Source of the DNA: Emiliania huxleyi CCMP1516
Lineage: Eukaryota > Haptophyta > Isochrysidales > Noelaerhabdaceae
Assembly: GCF_000372725.1 (NCBI RefSeq)
Contig: NW_005194878.1
Span: 7,287-49,372 of the forward strand
Direction of reading: 5' to 3'
Length of the DNA stretch: 42,086 bases
Shown: positions 16,255-24,162 of the stretch, piece by piece
Numbering within the stretch: the stretch's first letter is position 1
Layout: each line of letters starts with the position of its first letter
The notes under the pieces: model-generated
What the model was told of the DNA's origin: nothing
Databases searched by the model: none
Seen by the model: only the letters and a program-made list of their open reading frames with translations
Made by a program: the position numbers and the translations under genes

Positions 16255-19090
16255 ATGAACGCGGACGCTGGGTGTCTCGGCGTGCACGATGCGGGTGGCT
16301 CGCTCGATTTTGGCGCACGCGACAGCCTCGCAGGTGCGCTCGAGCGCTCCATGGATGCCTTCGCCCAGTGGGAGATTGAGGTGTGCTCTCTGGCGGTCCT
16401 CATGTCGAAGAAGGGCTTTCGTGTGGTGGACGAGTCACGCCGGACCTTGGAACTGCTGCCGCCGGAGCGGTATGGCGCGCTCTCCTACTGGGCCAAGTGG
16501 GCGTGCGGCAGCGCTCAGCTTGCGCTGGCCTCCAAGATCTTCACGCAGGCTGAGCTCGATGAGGTGCTCGGTGGCGCGACCGACGACGAGCGACCCAACG
16601 CGCCGCGCTTCTGCGGCGGCGAGGCAGTGCGGGTCCGTTCGGAGAAGGCCCGCGTGCGCTGGAGGCGGCCACACCTGCGCACTCCGGGCTACATCCACGG
16701 CTCCGAGGGCATCGTGGTCCGCGTCCAGGGCCCCTTTGCCAACCCGGAGGAGCTCGCGTTCTTCTCGCAAGGGCCGAAGAGGACCGACGCCTACCTGTAC
16801 ACCGTGCGCTTCTCCCAGCGGGCGCTGTGGAAACACTACGCGGGAGGCGCGGACGACTCGATCGACGTTGACGTGTACGAGGGTTGGCTCGAAGAGGCGG
16901 GTGGTGTCGCGGGCGGCGACGATGGCTGCGGTGGCGGCGGCTGGATCGGCCGCGGCTCGCTGCTCGTACCCGTGCCCGCGGTACACACCGCTCACGGCGG
17001 TGCACACACGCACGAGCCGCGCAGCGACACAGAGCAGCTTGCCGTCGATCGGGAGGCGGCGCACGCGGCGGCGGCGGACAAGGACGGCGCGTTCGCCGCG
17101 CTGCACGGCGCGACGGTCGAGCTGCTCGTGCGCAAGGGGGTGCTCTCTCGCGACGAGCTGCGACTGCAGGTCGAGGCGCTCGACGCGATGGCGTACGGGC
17201 AGACGATGGAGGGGGCCACACTCGTCGCCAAGGCGTGGCTGGCTAACCATAACCATAACCATAACCCTAACCCTGACCCTAGCCCTAACCCTAATCCGAG
17301 GGGGCCACACTCGTCGCCAAGGCGTGGCTAACCCTGACCCTAACCCTAACCCCAACCCTAACCCTAACCCTAACCCTGACCCTAACCCTAACCCTAATCC
17401 GAGGGGGCCACTCGTCGGCAAGGCGTGGCTCGACCCAGCCTTCAAGGAGCTCCTGCTGGCCGACCCAGCCCAGGTGTGAGAGGTCACGGAAGACCTTCAC
17501 AGTAGCGACGGCTGCGCAGTCGTCGGCCTTCAACACCAGGCGCTCGTGCAGGCCGGGCTGCAGGGCGTCGTCGACGCGCGCGGCGGCATCGGCTCGACGC
17601 GCGCGGGCACGGGCGACCTCGAATACATGGGCACCCGCCTGCGCGGCGCGCCGGCGCAGGCCGTGGCGCCGATAGGAGACACGACACTCGTCGTGGTGGA
17701 GAACACGCCGACGGTGCACAGCCTCGTCGACTCGCACCTGCTCGAGGTGTGAACAGGAGGTGTGAATAGGAGCTGTGAATAGGTGCACAACCTCGTCGTG
17801 TGCACGCTCTGCTCGTGCTACCCGCGCGCGCTGCTCGGCCTGCCGCCGCGCTACTACACGTCGCGCGCCTACCGCAGCCGCGGCGTGAGCGAGCCGCGCG
17901 CCGTCCTCGCAGAGTTTGGCTGCGCACTCCCACCCACCAACACCACCGTGCGAGTGCACGACTCGACCGCCGACACTCGCTTCCTCGTGCTGCCGCAGCG
18001 CCCCGCTGGAACTGCCGGCTGGGATGAGGCGGCGCTCCGAAGGCTCGCCACGCGCGACTGTCTCGTCGGCGTCGCTCTGCCCCGTGTGTGTGTGCCGCCG
18101 CCGCCGCCGCCGCCGTCCTCGCCCGCCAAAATGCTCGAGGCCGGCCGTGCGTCCGCCGTGGCCGAGTACGGATCGATGGCGCCGAGAGCTCTCGACGCCG
18201 CTTACGACAACGGCGCCGCGTGCCGACCGATGCTCGGCGCGTGGGTGGCGCGCAACTTGCCGCTCTCCCACGCGGAGCGCGCTGCCGCCCCACCCGAGCT
18301 CCTCGACCTCCAGTACGGCGCTGGCACGCACGAGCGCTTCGACTTTCTGCCCGCGAGCACGCCGGCGGGGGGCGCGGCGGCGGCGTCGAACGCGGACGCG
18401 CCGACGTTGCTGTACATCCATGGCGGATATTGGCACATGAACAGCCCCAAGGAGAACAACTGCTTCATCGCGTCGGCGCTTCGGCGCCGCGGCGCCAACG
18501 TGGCGATCCTCGAGTACGGCGGGCTCCCCGCTCCGGAGCCGCAGCCCGTCTGCGAGCAGTGCTTGCAGGTGCTGACGGCCGTCGAGTTCCTAGCGGCGGC
18601 CCTGGCTGCTGGACGGCTGCCGGGCGACCCGGCGAAGCTCGTCGTCGCCGGCCACTCCGCGGGTGGGCAGCTCGCGGGCGTGTGCGCGCTGCACCCGCGC
18701 ACGCGCGCCAAGCTCGCCGGCGCCCTCTGCATTTCGATGATCGCTGACCTCGAGCCGCTGCGCCTGCACTCGTACTTCAACCTGAGCTTGCCCGCCGCCA
18801 GACGACGGCTCATCGCGCCCGACGACGTCCTCGCGTGGTCGCCCCTCGCCCTGATCCCGCCCGCAGAGGCAGGGGTGGCGCTGCCGCCGATCGTCGCCGC
18901 CGTTGGGGGCGACGAATTGCCCGAGCTGCGCCACCAGACGCGCGACTTCCACGCCGCGTGCACCGCACAGGGCCACGCGGTCACGCACGTCGAGGTGGCG
19001 GGGGCGTCGCACTTCGATGTGCTCGACGGGCTCGCAAGCGGAGGCGACGCGGCGCTTTTTGCCCAGGCGTGCCGGTTGCTCTGCGTGTGA
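16255..19090 (+). CDS. nitrile hydratase beta-alpha subunits fused to an alpha/beta hydrolase
   Basis: Proposed exons are 16255-17232, 17423-17473, 17660-17713 and 17783-19090. All join in frame to give 796 residues. Residues 1-235 are nitrile hydratase beta: HDAGG (11-15), LRTPGYIHG (141-149), LYTVRFS (181-187). A His-rich linker (about 243-256) follows. Residues 262-461 are the alpha subunit: [34 protein letters not shown] and the metal-binding VCTLCSC (Cys 368, 371, 373; cobalt-type), then [12 protein letters not shown] and [10 protein letters not shown] proline run (465-475) leads to an alpha/beta hydrolase of the arylformamidase/esterase type: HGGYW oxyanion motif (574-578), nucleophile elbow GHSAGG (Ser 653), Asp 738, His 771. 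Nitrile hydratase turns nitriles into amides; an attached hydrolase could cleave the amide or an ester, replacing the usual separate amidase. That coupling is inference. No targeting signal is seen. Confidence 0.88.
17211..17430 (+). repeat. telomere-like (CCCTAA)n array between three copies of an exon segment, inside intron 1
   Basis: Intron 17233-17422 (GC-AG) contains about 50 plus 70 bases of AACCCT/AACCATAACC/CCTGAC units. The exon segment GGGGGCCACACTCGTCGCC with AAGGCGTGGCT occurs three times: at the end of exon 1 (from 17212), in mid-intron (from about 17299), and across the acceptor into exon 2 (from about 17402, two bases shorter). Splicing at AAG|GCGTGG in the first copy and AAG|GCGTGG in the third restores the family sequence [11 protein letters not shown]. 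Confidence 0.85.
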
Positions 19091-19866
19091 GGTCTGTGCC
19101 TGTGAAGCCTGTGATCTGTGCCTGTGTGTGTTTTTCTCAGTACGCACTCGATGCAGGCCGACCACAGTGGCAGAGATCAGCTCCAGGCCCCCGGGCGGAG
19201 GACCCCAAGGAGAAGCCGAATCCTCGCGTCGTCAAAGGGGGAATCCAGGGGGGGAACAGGCCAAGCCTTCTTGAAGCGTTACCGAGAGACGCGCTCTCCA
19301 CAGCTGTCCCCGAGTCGAAGGAGATTCATCAGTCTCACCCACTTCGCTCGCTGCCCACTGTCTCCGCTCCCTCCCGCTTGGGCCGCCGTCGCAATCGTGC
19401 GTGACAACGCTGAATACTTCGCAATTGCGGTGGCAGCTCAGCCTGCAGCACAATGCCACCCTGCGCCGTCACCGCCGAGAGCCGACCCCCCCGCTCCACA
19501 CATACCACGGAGGCAGGCTCGGGCGCGTGTGCTGCACACGAAGATGCCCTTCGAGCCGCCCGGCGAGGAGTTCAGCCATCCTAGATCCTTGCTACCTTAG
19601 AGCGTGACGCTTGTGCTCGCCACATAAGTTCTGTCCAAAATGGTGTATGAGCATGGCCGTGTTTAATATGAGTATTAAATTGTTGGTAAGATAGAGCTGT
19701 AAGTGCCGACTGGGTACTCGGCTTCGTGTGCGCCGTTACTGGTGCACGCATGTGCAGTTGATGTGTGTAGGCAGTCGTTCACTACCTGTAGGGCTGGGCA
19801 CCGTCTCCTGCTAGCGGTCCCTTTCGTCGATACCGGCTCCCTCCCCCCCCCCGTGCGTGAGTGTCA

Positions 19867-19902
<36 letters not shown>

Positions 19903-19914
19903 GTGCTTCTCTAA

Positions 19915-19950
19915 CCAGTGTTGTGCGAGGGAGTTTTGTTGTAAGATTCT
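19915..19950 (+). repeat. dispersed 36-base element, copy 1
   Basis: CCAGTGTTGTGCGAGGGAGT followed by TTTGTTGTAAGATTCT. The same 36 bases, with one difference, occur at 31674-31709. Confidence 0.85.
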
Positions 19951-19999
19951 CTAACGCATCATGATGTGTCAGCTTAAAGCAATCGCTGCTATGACCAGC

Positions 20000-20300
20000 T
20001 AGAGCGGTGTTCACTCAGCAAAGTCCCGCTCTGAAGAGGAGGGGCGGAGGAGAGCGCGACTGAGGGAGGCGAAAGCAGCCTCTCCGCGGAAATTGACCGC
20101 TCCCGCTATGTTGAGCGGTGTTGCACTGACTTGACTCCGCTCGAACGTGCTCGGTCGGTGTTTTTCTGAGCAAGAGTCCGCTCTAAAGGTTGCAGAGCGG
20201 AGTCTTGTTAGGCAAACGCTGCTCTGTGTTGTGTAGAGTGGGGTTTGAGCTTGACGAACGCTGCTCTAGTACCTGCGAGCGGGGTTACTGAGATATAACG
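20000..20300. repeat. cluster of GAGCGG...CCGCTC units
   Basis: Imperfect units about 40-60 bases long begin with AGAGCGG or similar and end with CCGCTC or CTGCTC, for example GAGCGGTGTTCACTCAGC to CCCGCTCTG, and GAGTCCGCTCT to GAGCGGAGTCTTG. Adjacent units can pair as hairpins. Confidence 0.55.
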
Positions 20301-20384
20301 CCTCTCTGAGAGCCGGGAGCGGCGTCGAGCGTTTTACTTTTGGCCCTCAGCCCACACTGTACCCCCTCGTTCAGAGACGCGTTC

Positions 20385-21692
20385 ATGCCCTCGAGCGGCG
20401 TAAGCCAAGCTTCACCACTCCCGCCTTTTGGCTCACGCCTACCGTTCTGGTTTCCCCGAGCACCTCCACCTCCGCCCCGCCCGCCACCGTGGTGGTTGCC
20501 GCTTTCGCAGTCGGCGCCGAAGCCTTCCGCGAGCCCCTCCAACCAAATGGTCCCGGCGGTCGGCGGTTGGTCGGCGGGAGATCTCTGGCCGCTCGCCGGC
20601 GGACAACGCGGCGGTTGCCGGGTGGAGCACGGCGCGTATGGTTCGGTTGACACAATTTTGGGCGTGAGCGAGGCCGAGTGCCAGGCCCTGTGCCGCGATC
20701 GTCGAGATTGCCTCGCAACCGACTACCACTTCACTGGCGGGCCCGAAAACAGCTGCGATCTCCACAAGAAGCCGGTGCTGCACGTCCTCCCGATGGGCGA
20801 GCACGCGTGCCGCATCAAGCCCGCCCCGGGGCAGAGCGGCTTTCGCGGAGAGACATTAGCCTTCAACGGGGAGGTGACTCACCTGCCGGCGCCTCCCCTC
20901 CCTCGGCCGCCTCCGTCGCCACCGTCGCCACCGTCGCCGCCATCGCCGCCGCCATCACCGCCGTCGCCGCCACCACCGCCACTGCCGCCGCCGCTGCCTC
21001 CCTCGCCACCATCGCCGCCACCACCGCTGTCGCCGCCACCACCGCCAACTCCACCGCCACCGGACAGCCCGCCACCGCAGTCCCCGCCACCGCCACCACC
21101 GCCGCCTCTCTCGCCACCACTGCCGCCGGACAGCCCGCCACCGCAGTCCCCGCCACCGCCATCACCGCCGCCTCCCTCGCCACCACTGCCGCCGCCGCCC
21201 TTCCCGCCGCGACCCCCGCCGTCGCCACCGCAGTCCCCGCCACCGCCGCCTCCCTCGCCACCACTGCCGCCGCCGCCCTTCCCGCCGCGACCCCCGCCGT
21301 CGCCTCCGCCGCCACCGCCACCGCCGTTGCCACCGCCACCACCATCGCCATCTCCGTCCCCGCCACCTCCGTCCCCGCCACCTCCGTCCCCGCCACCTCC
21401 GTCCCCGCCACCTCCGTCTACACCGCCGCCGGCGCCGCCGCCCCCTCCGCCAGGCGCACTTGAAGCCACTGGCGTTCTGCTGGGTGCCGCCGCCTACTCC
21501 ATGAAGGTCTCGATGATTGGGGCGGCGCTGGTGGTGGTGTGGGCGTGGGTGGCCGAGAGATGCATCCGTGATCGGCCGAGGCGCCGGCTCGCGTCGCAAT
21601 GGACGCAGATGGCGGAGCGGGGCATCGACGAGCGGCGCACCTTGCGAAGGAGCCTAGACTCGATTAGACTCGATATTAGTCGGCTGCGATAG
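20385..21692 (+). CDS. PAN/apple-like, proline-rich (pherophorin/extensin-type) membrane protein
   Basis: This is a 435-residue protein. A Pro-rich start is followed by a Cys-rich module (about 75-150) with the spacing of a PAN/apple fold: GGCRVEHGAYGS, SEAECQALCRDRRDCLATDY, NSCDLHKK and ACRIK. Then come about 200 residues of [14 protein letters not shown] repeats, the hydroxyproline-rich scaffold of algal cell-wall and matrix glycoproteins. A membrane helix (around VSMIGAALVVVWAWV) and a basic, Arg-rich cytosolic tail end it. The chosen ATG gives no clear signal peptide, yet the layout needs secretion, so an upstream exon with the signal is likely. The antisense frames over the proline block are artefacts. 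Role: probably surface carbohydrate or protein binding. Confidence 0.65.
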   Translation: MPSSGVSQASPLPPFGSRLPFWFPRAPPPPPRPPPWWLPLSQSAPKPSASPSNQMVPAVGGWSAGDLWPLAGGQRGGCRVEHGAYGSVDTILGVSEAECQALCRDRRDCLATDYHFTGGPENSCDLHKKPVLHVLPMGEHACRIKPAPGQSGFRGETLAFNGEVTHLPAPPLPRPPPSPPSPPSPPSPPPSPPSPPPPPLPPPLPPSPPSPPPPLSPPPPPTPPPPDSPPPQSPPPPPPPPLSPPLPPDSPPPQSPPPPSPPPPSPPLPPPPFPPRPPPSPPQSPPPPPPSPPLPPPPFPPRPPPSPPPPPPPPLPPPPPSPSPSPPPPSPPPPSPPPPSPPPPSTPPPAPPPPPPGALEATGVLLGAAAYSMKVSMIGAALVVVWAWVAERCIRDRPRRRLASQWTQMAERGIDERRTLRRSLDSIRLDISRLR

Positions 21693-21824
21693 CATCGCGC
21701 TGCACCCGCGGCGAGTGTGGGTGAGGAGAAGGGTACGTCCTGCATGTCGGTACCCAGCCGCCCGAGGGAGGAACGGGATGGCTCAAAACAGTTAGGAACA
21801 AACACGTCTAGAAAAGGAGCGTTC

Positions 21825-21854
21825 GAATTCTTTTGCGCGCTAAAATTCTTTTTG
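21825..21854 (+). promoter_or_regulatory. paired AATTCTTTT element
   Basis: GAATTCTTTTGCGCGC is followed directly by TAAAATTCTTTTTG, ending five bases before the ATG at 21860. The same pair lies before the ATG at 23437. Position suggests an initiator or core-promoter element. Confidence 0.45.
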
Positions 21855-21859
21855 TCCCT

Positions 21860-22135
21860 ATGTCCGACGCCAGGGCGGAAGACGTCAGTCGTGGCGCCAC
21901 GACGGCCAGGACGATCAACAAGTCATTTTCGATTTTGGAACTCGGCCGTCGTCAAGAGCACAAGAGGCAGGTCGCCGCCTTTGACCGTGAATGTGAGTGC
22001 ACTCGCGCTCTCTCACAACACGCCGACTACGCCCAGTGGCTGGACGGGCTCGGCGTCATGAGACCTCGGTCCAGCTCTCCATCGGTTCCCGAGCCAGATC
22101 CGACGAGGCGGGCGGCTGGAACCGTGGACGGATAA
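21860..22135 (+). CDS. hypothetical protein, 91 residues
   Basis: The frame opens MSDARAEDVSRGATTARTIN and continues with a mixed, helical-looking segment (SFSILELGRRQEHKRQVAAF, then RECECTRALSQHADYAQWL) before a Pro/Ser/Thr-rich tail. Composition is less skewed than chance GC frames and a TAAAATTCTTTTTG element sits just upstream, which is why I accept it. No domain or targeting signal is visible and I do not recognise a family. Confidence 0.45.
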   Translation: MSDARAEDVSRGATTARTINKSFSILELGRRQEHKRQVAAFDRECECTRALSQHADYAQWLDGLGVMRPRSSSPSVPEPDPTRRAAGTVDG

Positions 22136-22985
22136 AGCCGTACAAGCAAGGAACGCTCATCCGCGCCCGGCCCCCCTCCACCGCTTTTCGTCCGCGCGAG
22201 CGCGGCTTGCGGCTCATGCCAAACACCCCCCGCTTCCGAGCTCTACGGTAGCAAAGATGCAGGCCAGCAGGCGATTTATCCGCGGAAATTGTCAGGATCA
22301 TGGGCGACATCGGTCAAGTGATGGGGGAAGTCAAATCCTGGCTCACGAGCTCCTTGTACCTTGAGCTTCTCCAAACGATCGTTAAGGGGACGCGGCTAGT
22401 CGGGGGAGGTGTTCAGTGCTACAGGAGCGCCCGCACGTTAGGATTGCGAGTGCTGTCGCTCGGAGGCATTTCGCTAGAGTCGAGAGCAAAGGAGTAGGAG
22501 AGCGCCCTCCACTTCTCCGGAGAAGTAGAGCCGTAGGTAGGTCCTTCACAGCGAGAGTGAATTTCTTTTAGTTTGTTGTTGCGTACGCAAACTCGCTGTA
22601 TATATCGCCGCCGCCAACGGCTGCGGCGAACGTCTCTTCACCACACTTCTACTGCTGTGAACAGGTTCGGCGTCGTTCGTTGTCGGCGGGGAGCCTTCTG
22701 CAAACAGCGTCTCTTCGCAGCTCTTCCCGCTTTTCCTTGCGTGTGTGAGTGCCAGTATAGTGGCACGCCAGCGGTTACTTTATTAGTGCCGGCCGTGTTT
22801 CTCATTCGGCATTTCTCCTGTCCTCCGAGGACATCTTGGAGCAGACCCGGCAGTTGTCTGGCCGCCGATCATGGTTTTTTCGCCCTCCTTTTGCACGTCG
22901 GCCTCACTAGCCTCGTTTCCGCGCTCGAGCTCGGGCCTCCAGCCCTCATCAGCCGGAGGCGCTTGGCCGCAGCCGCCCTGACTCT
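22136..22985. other. intergenic
   Basis: I see no secure gene. A 65-codon ATG frame at 22300-22497 (begins MGDIGQVMGEVKSWL) is possible but has no supporting features. The DNA is less GC-rich from 22550 to 22870. Confidence 0.4.
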
Positions 22986-23261
22986 GGCCACGGCAACACG
23001 CAGCACCAGCTGCTGCCGAAGAAGGTCGAGGGCTTGGCTGGCCAACGCGTCGTCGCTGTCTCGGCTGGGATCGCTCACAGCCTCGCCATCACTGCTGACG
23101 GCAGCGTCTGGAGCTGGGGCTGGGGAGGGCATGGCCGGTTGGGCCACGGCGACGAGAAGACCCAGCTGCTGCCGAAGAAGATCGAGGCCTTTGCTGGCCA
23201 GCGCGGCATCGCTGTGTCGGCTGGAGATGTGCACAGCCTCGCCATCACCCCACCTCTATGA
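22986..23261 (+). pseudogene. RCC1-repeat fragment
   Basis: About 92 codons give one and a half RCC1 blades: GHGNTQHQLLPKKVEGLAGQ, VVAVSAGIAHSLAITADGSV, WSWGWGGHGRLGHGDEK and a shorter last unit ending HSLAITPPL at a stop. It closely resembles the repeats of the F-box/RCC1 gene at 36276-37700. RCC1 propellers need seven blades and there is no ATG or F-box part in frame upstream, so this is either a truncated copy or the last exon of a gene I cannot assemble. Confidence 0.65.
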
Positions 23262-23348
23262 GGACGACGGCGCCTTCTAAAGGTCCGTCGCAGGCTGTGC
23301 CTCTTTTGGTCCCTGTGTCGAACCTGTGTGCTGTGATACGGGTTTGGA

Positions 23349-23375
23349 GCACTTGGAGCACTTGGAGTGCAGTTG
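23349..23375 (-). repeat. dispersed CTCCAAGTG element, copy 3
   Basis: The reverse complement reads CAACTGCACTCCAAGTGCTC then CAAGTGC, matching the copies at 10648 and 12636. Confidence 0.8.
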
Positions 23376-23388
23376 GTAGCCTATCTCG

Positions 23389-23420
23389 GAATTCTTTCGT
23401 TAAAATTCTTTTCTTTAACC
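23389..23420 (+). promoter_or_regulatory. paired AATTCTTT element
   Basis: GGAATTCTTTCG followed by TTAAAATTCTTTTCTTTAAC, 17 bases before the ATG at 23437. It has the same layout as 21825-21854. Confidence 0.45.
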
Positions 23421-23436
23421 GGCCTCCTCTCCCACG

Positions 23437-23841
23437 ATGTCGCCTCGTCTCCTGCCGCTCCTTCTCCTCGCCGTCCTCTCTCCCGCGAGCGGCCTCACCC
23501 TAGTCCTCAACCGCCGCACCGCCGTTCGCGCGCTGGCCGCCGCACCGCTGCTCGGCTCTGCTCCGGTGCTCGCAGATGATCCGCGCCTCAACTCTGCTGG
23601 CTTTGCCGAGATCAAGCGGCTGAAGGACGCGCAGAAGCAGCTCAACACTGCGGTGCGCGAAGAGAAGGTGGCACGACTCTCCGCAATAGCCGGGCGCGAG
23701 CGGAACAACTACCCACCGGAGAAGCAGGCGGAGTTCGATGCCAAGGCGGAGGAGTGGGCAGCGACGCTGGAGGCTGCTTACGCGGAGAAGGACGCCGCCC
23801 TCGCCGCTTTGCGAGAGGGCAAGGAGGCCGGCCGTTTCTGA
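23437..23841 (+). CDS. probable thylakoid-lumen protein with bipartite plastid leader
   Basis: This is a 134-residue protein. Residues 1-20 (MSPRLLPLLLLAVLSPASG) form a secretory signal peptide. A second leader follows: NRRTAVRALAAAPLLG (about 25-41) with a twin arginine and ending VLADD, the pattern of a Tat thylakoid-lumen signal with an Ala-x-Ala-like cleavage site. The mature part (about 85 residues) is helical and charged: EIKRLKDAQKQLNTAVREEK, NYPPEKQAEFDAKAEEWAAT. This arrangement is what a complex (secondary) plastid requires for import, and it is the best lineage evidence in the window. I do not recognise the mature protein; it may be a small photosystem- or lumen-associated factor. 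Intronless, with a paired AATTCTTT element just upstream. Confidence 0.72.
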   Translation: MSPRLLPLLLLAVLSPASGLTLVLNRRTAVRALAAAPLLGSAPVLADDPRLNSAGFAEIKRLKDAQKQLNTAVREEKVARLSAIAGRERNNYPPEKQAEFDAKAEEWAATLEAAYAEKDAALAALREGKEAGRF

Positions 23842-24162
23842 TGGTAGTTTATTGCGGTGCACCGCGTTCGCTTCGGCCTCTTCGGGCTCTCTTCGCCGCG
23901 ACTGGCCGACGCACCTCAAACACGCATGGCCGTAAGCGTCGCGCTCCCGATCGTGCCAGTGCATATGCACGTACATGTGCAACGTATAGAGTGCATACGT
24001 CCAAGAGTCCCGCAGATCTCACATGTCGCATGTAGTCAGAGAGTAGTGTGTACTTACTTACGCCGACCACATCCACCCCCGAACTTTTTTTTTGACTTAT
24101 TATGCTGATATCTCACGCTCCTATTACCCGCGGGTCCCCATGTCTCATGCGTGAACGGCTCT
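23842..24162. other. convergent intergenic region
   Basis: About 320 bases between the stop of the lumen protein (+) and the stop of the dehydrogenase (-). It is AT-richer near 24050-24120 and holds GTGCATATGCACGTACATGTGC near 23958. No gene seen. Confidence 0.5.

Larger units (their letters stand above)
19091..20384. other. intergenic with CA repeat and palindromic units
   Basis: No gene seen. It has an AT-richer patch (19620-19700), a (CA)n run (about 19868-19900), a 36-base element shared with 31672-31709, and between 20000 and 20300 several units bounded by GAGCGG and CCGCTC. It forms the upstream region of the PAN-domain gene. Confidence 0.5.

Noticed and set aside
17233..17331. Reading exon 1 through the telomere-like array as an Asn/His/Pro tail ending the beta-alpha protein
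   Set aside because: The enzyme sequence resumes exactly after the third copy of the exon edge, so the array is better explained as intron.
17240..17400. A true chromosome end
   Set aside because: The array is short, impure (CCATAA and CCTGAC variants) and flanked on both sides by exons of one gene.
20863..21469. Antisense and alternative frames rich in Val/Ala or Gly/Asp over the proline-rich region
   Set aside because: Shadows of the (CCGCCA)n-type coding repeat; the sense frame has the PAN module and membrane helix.
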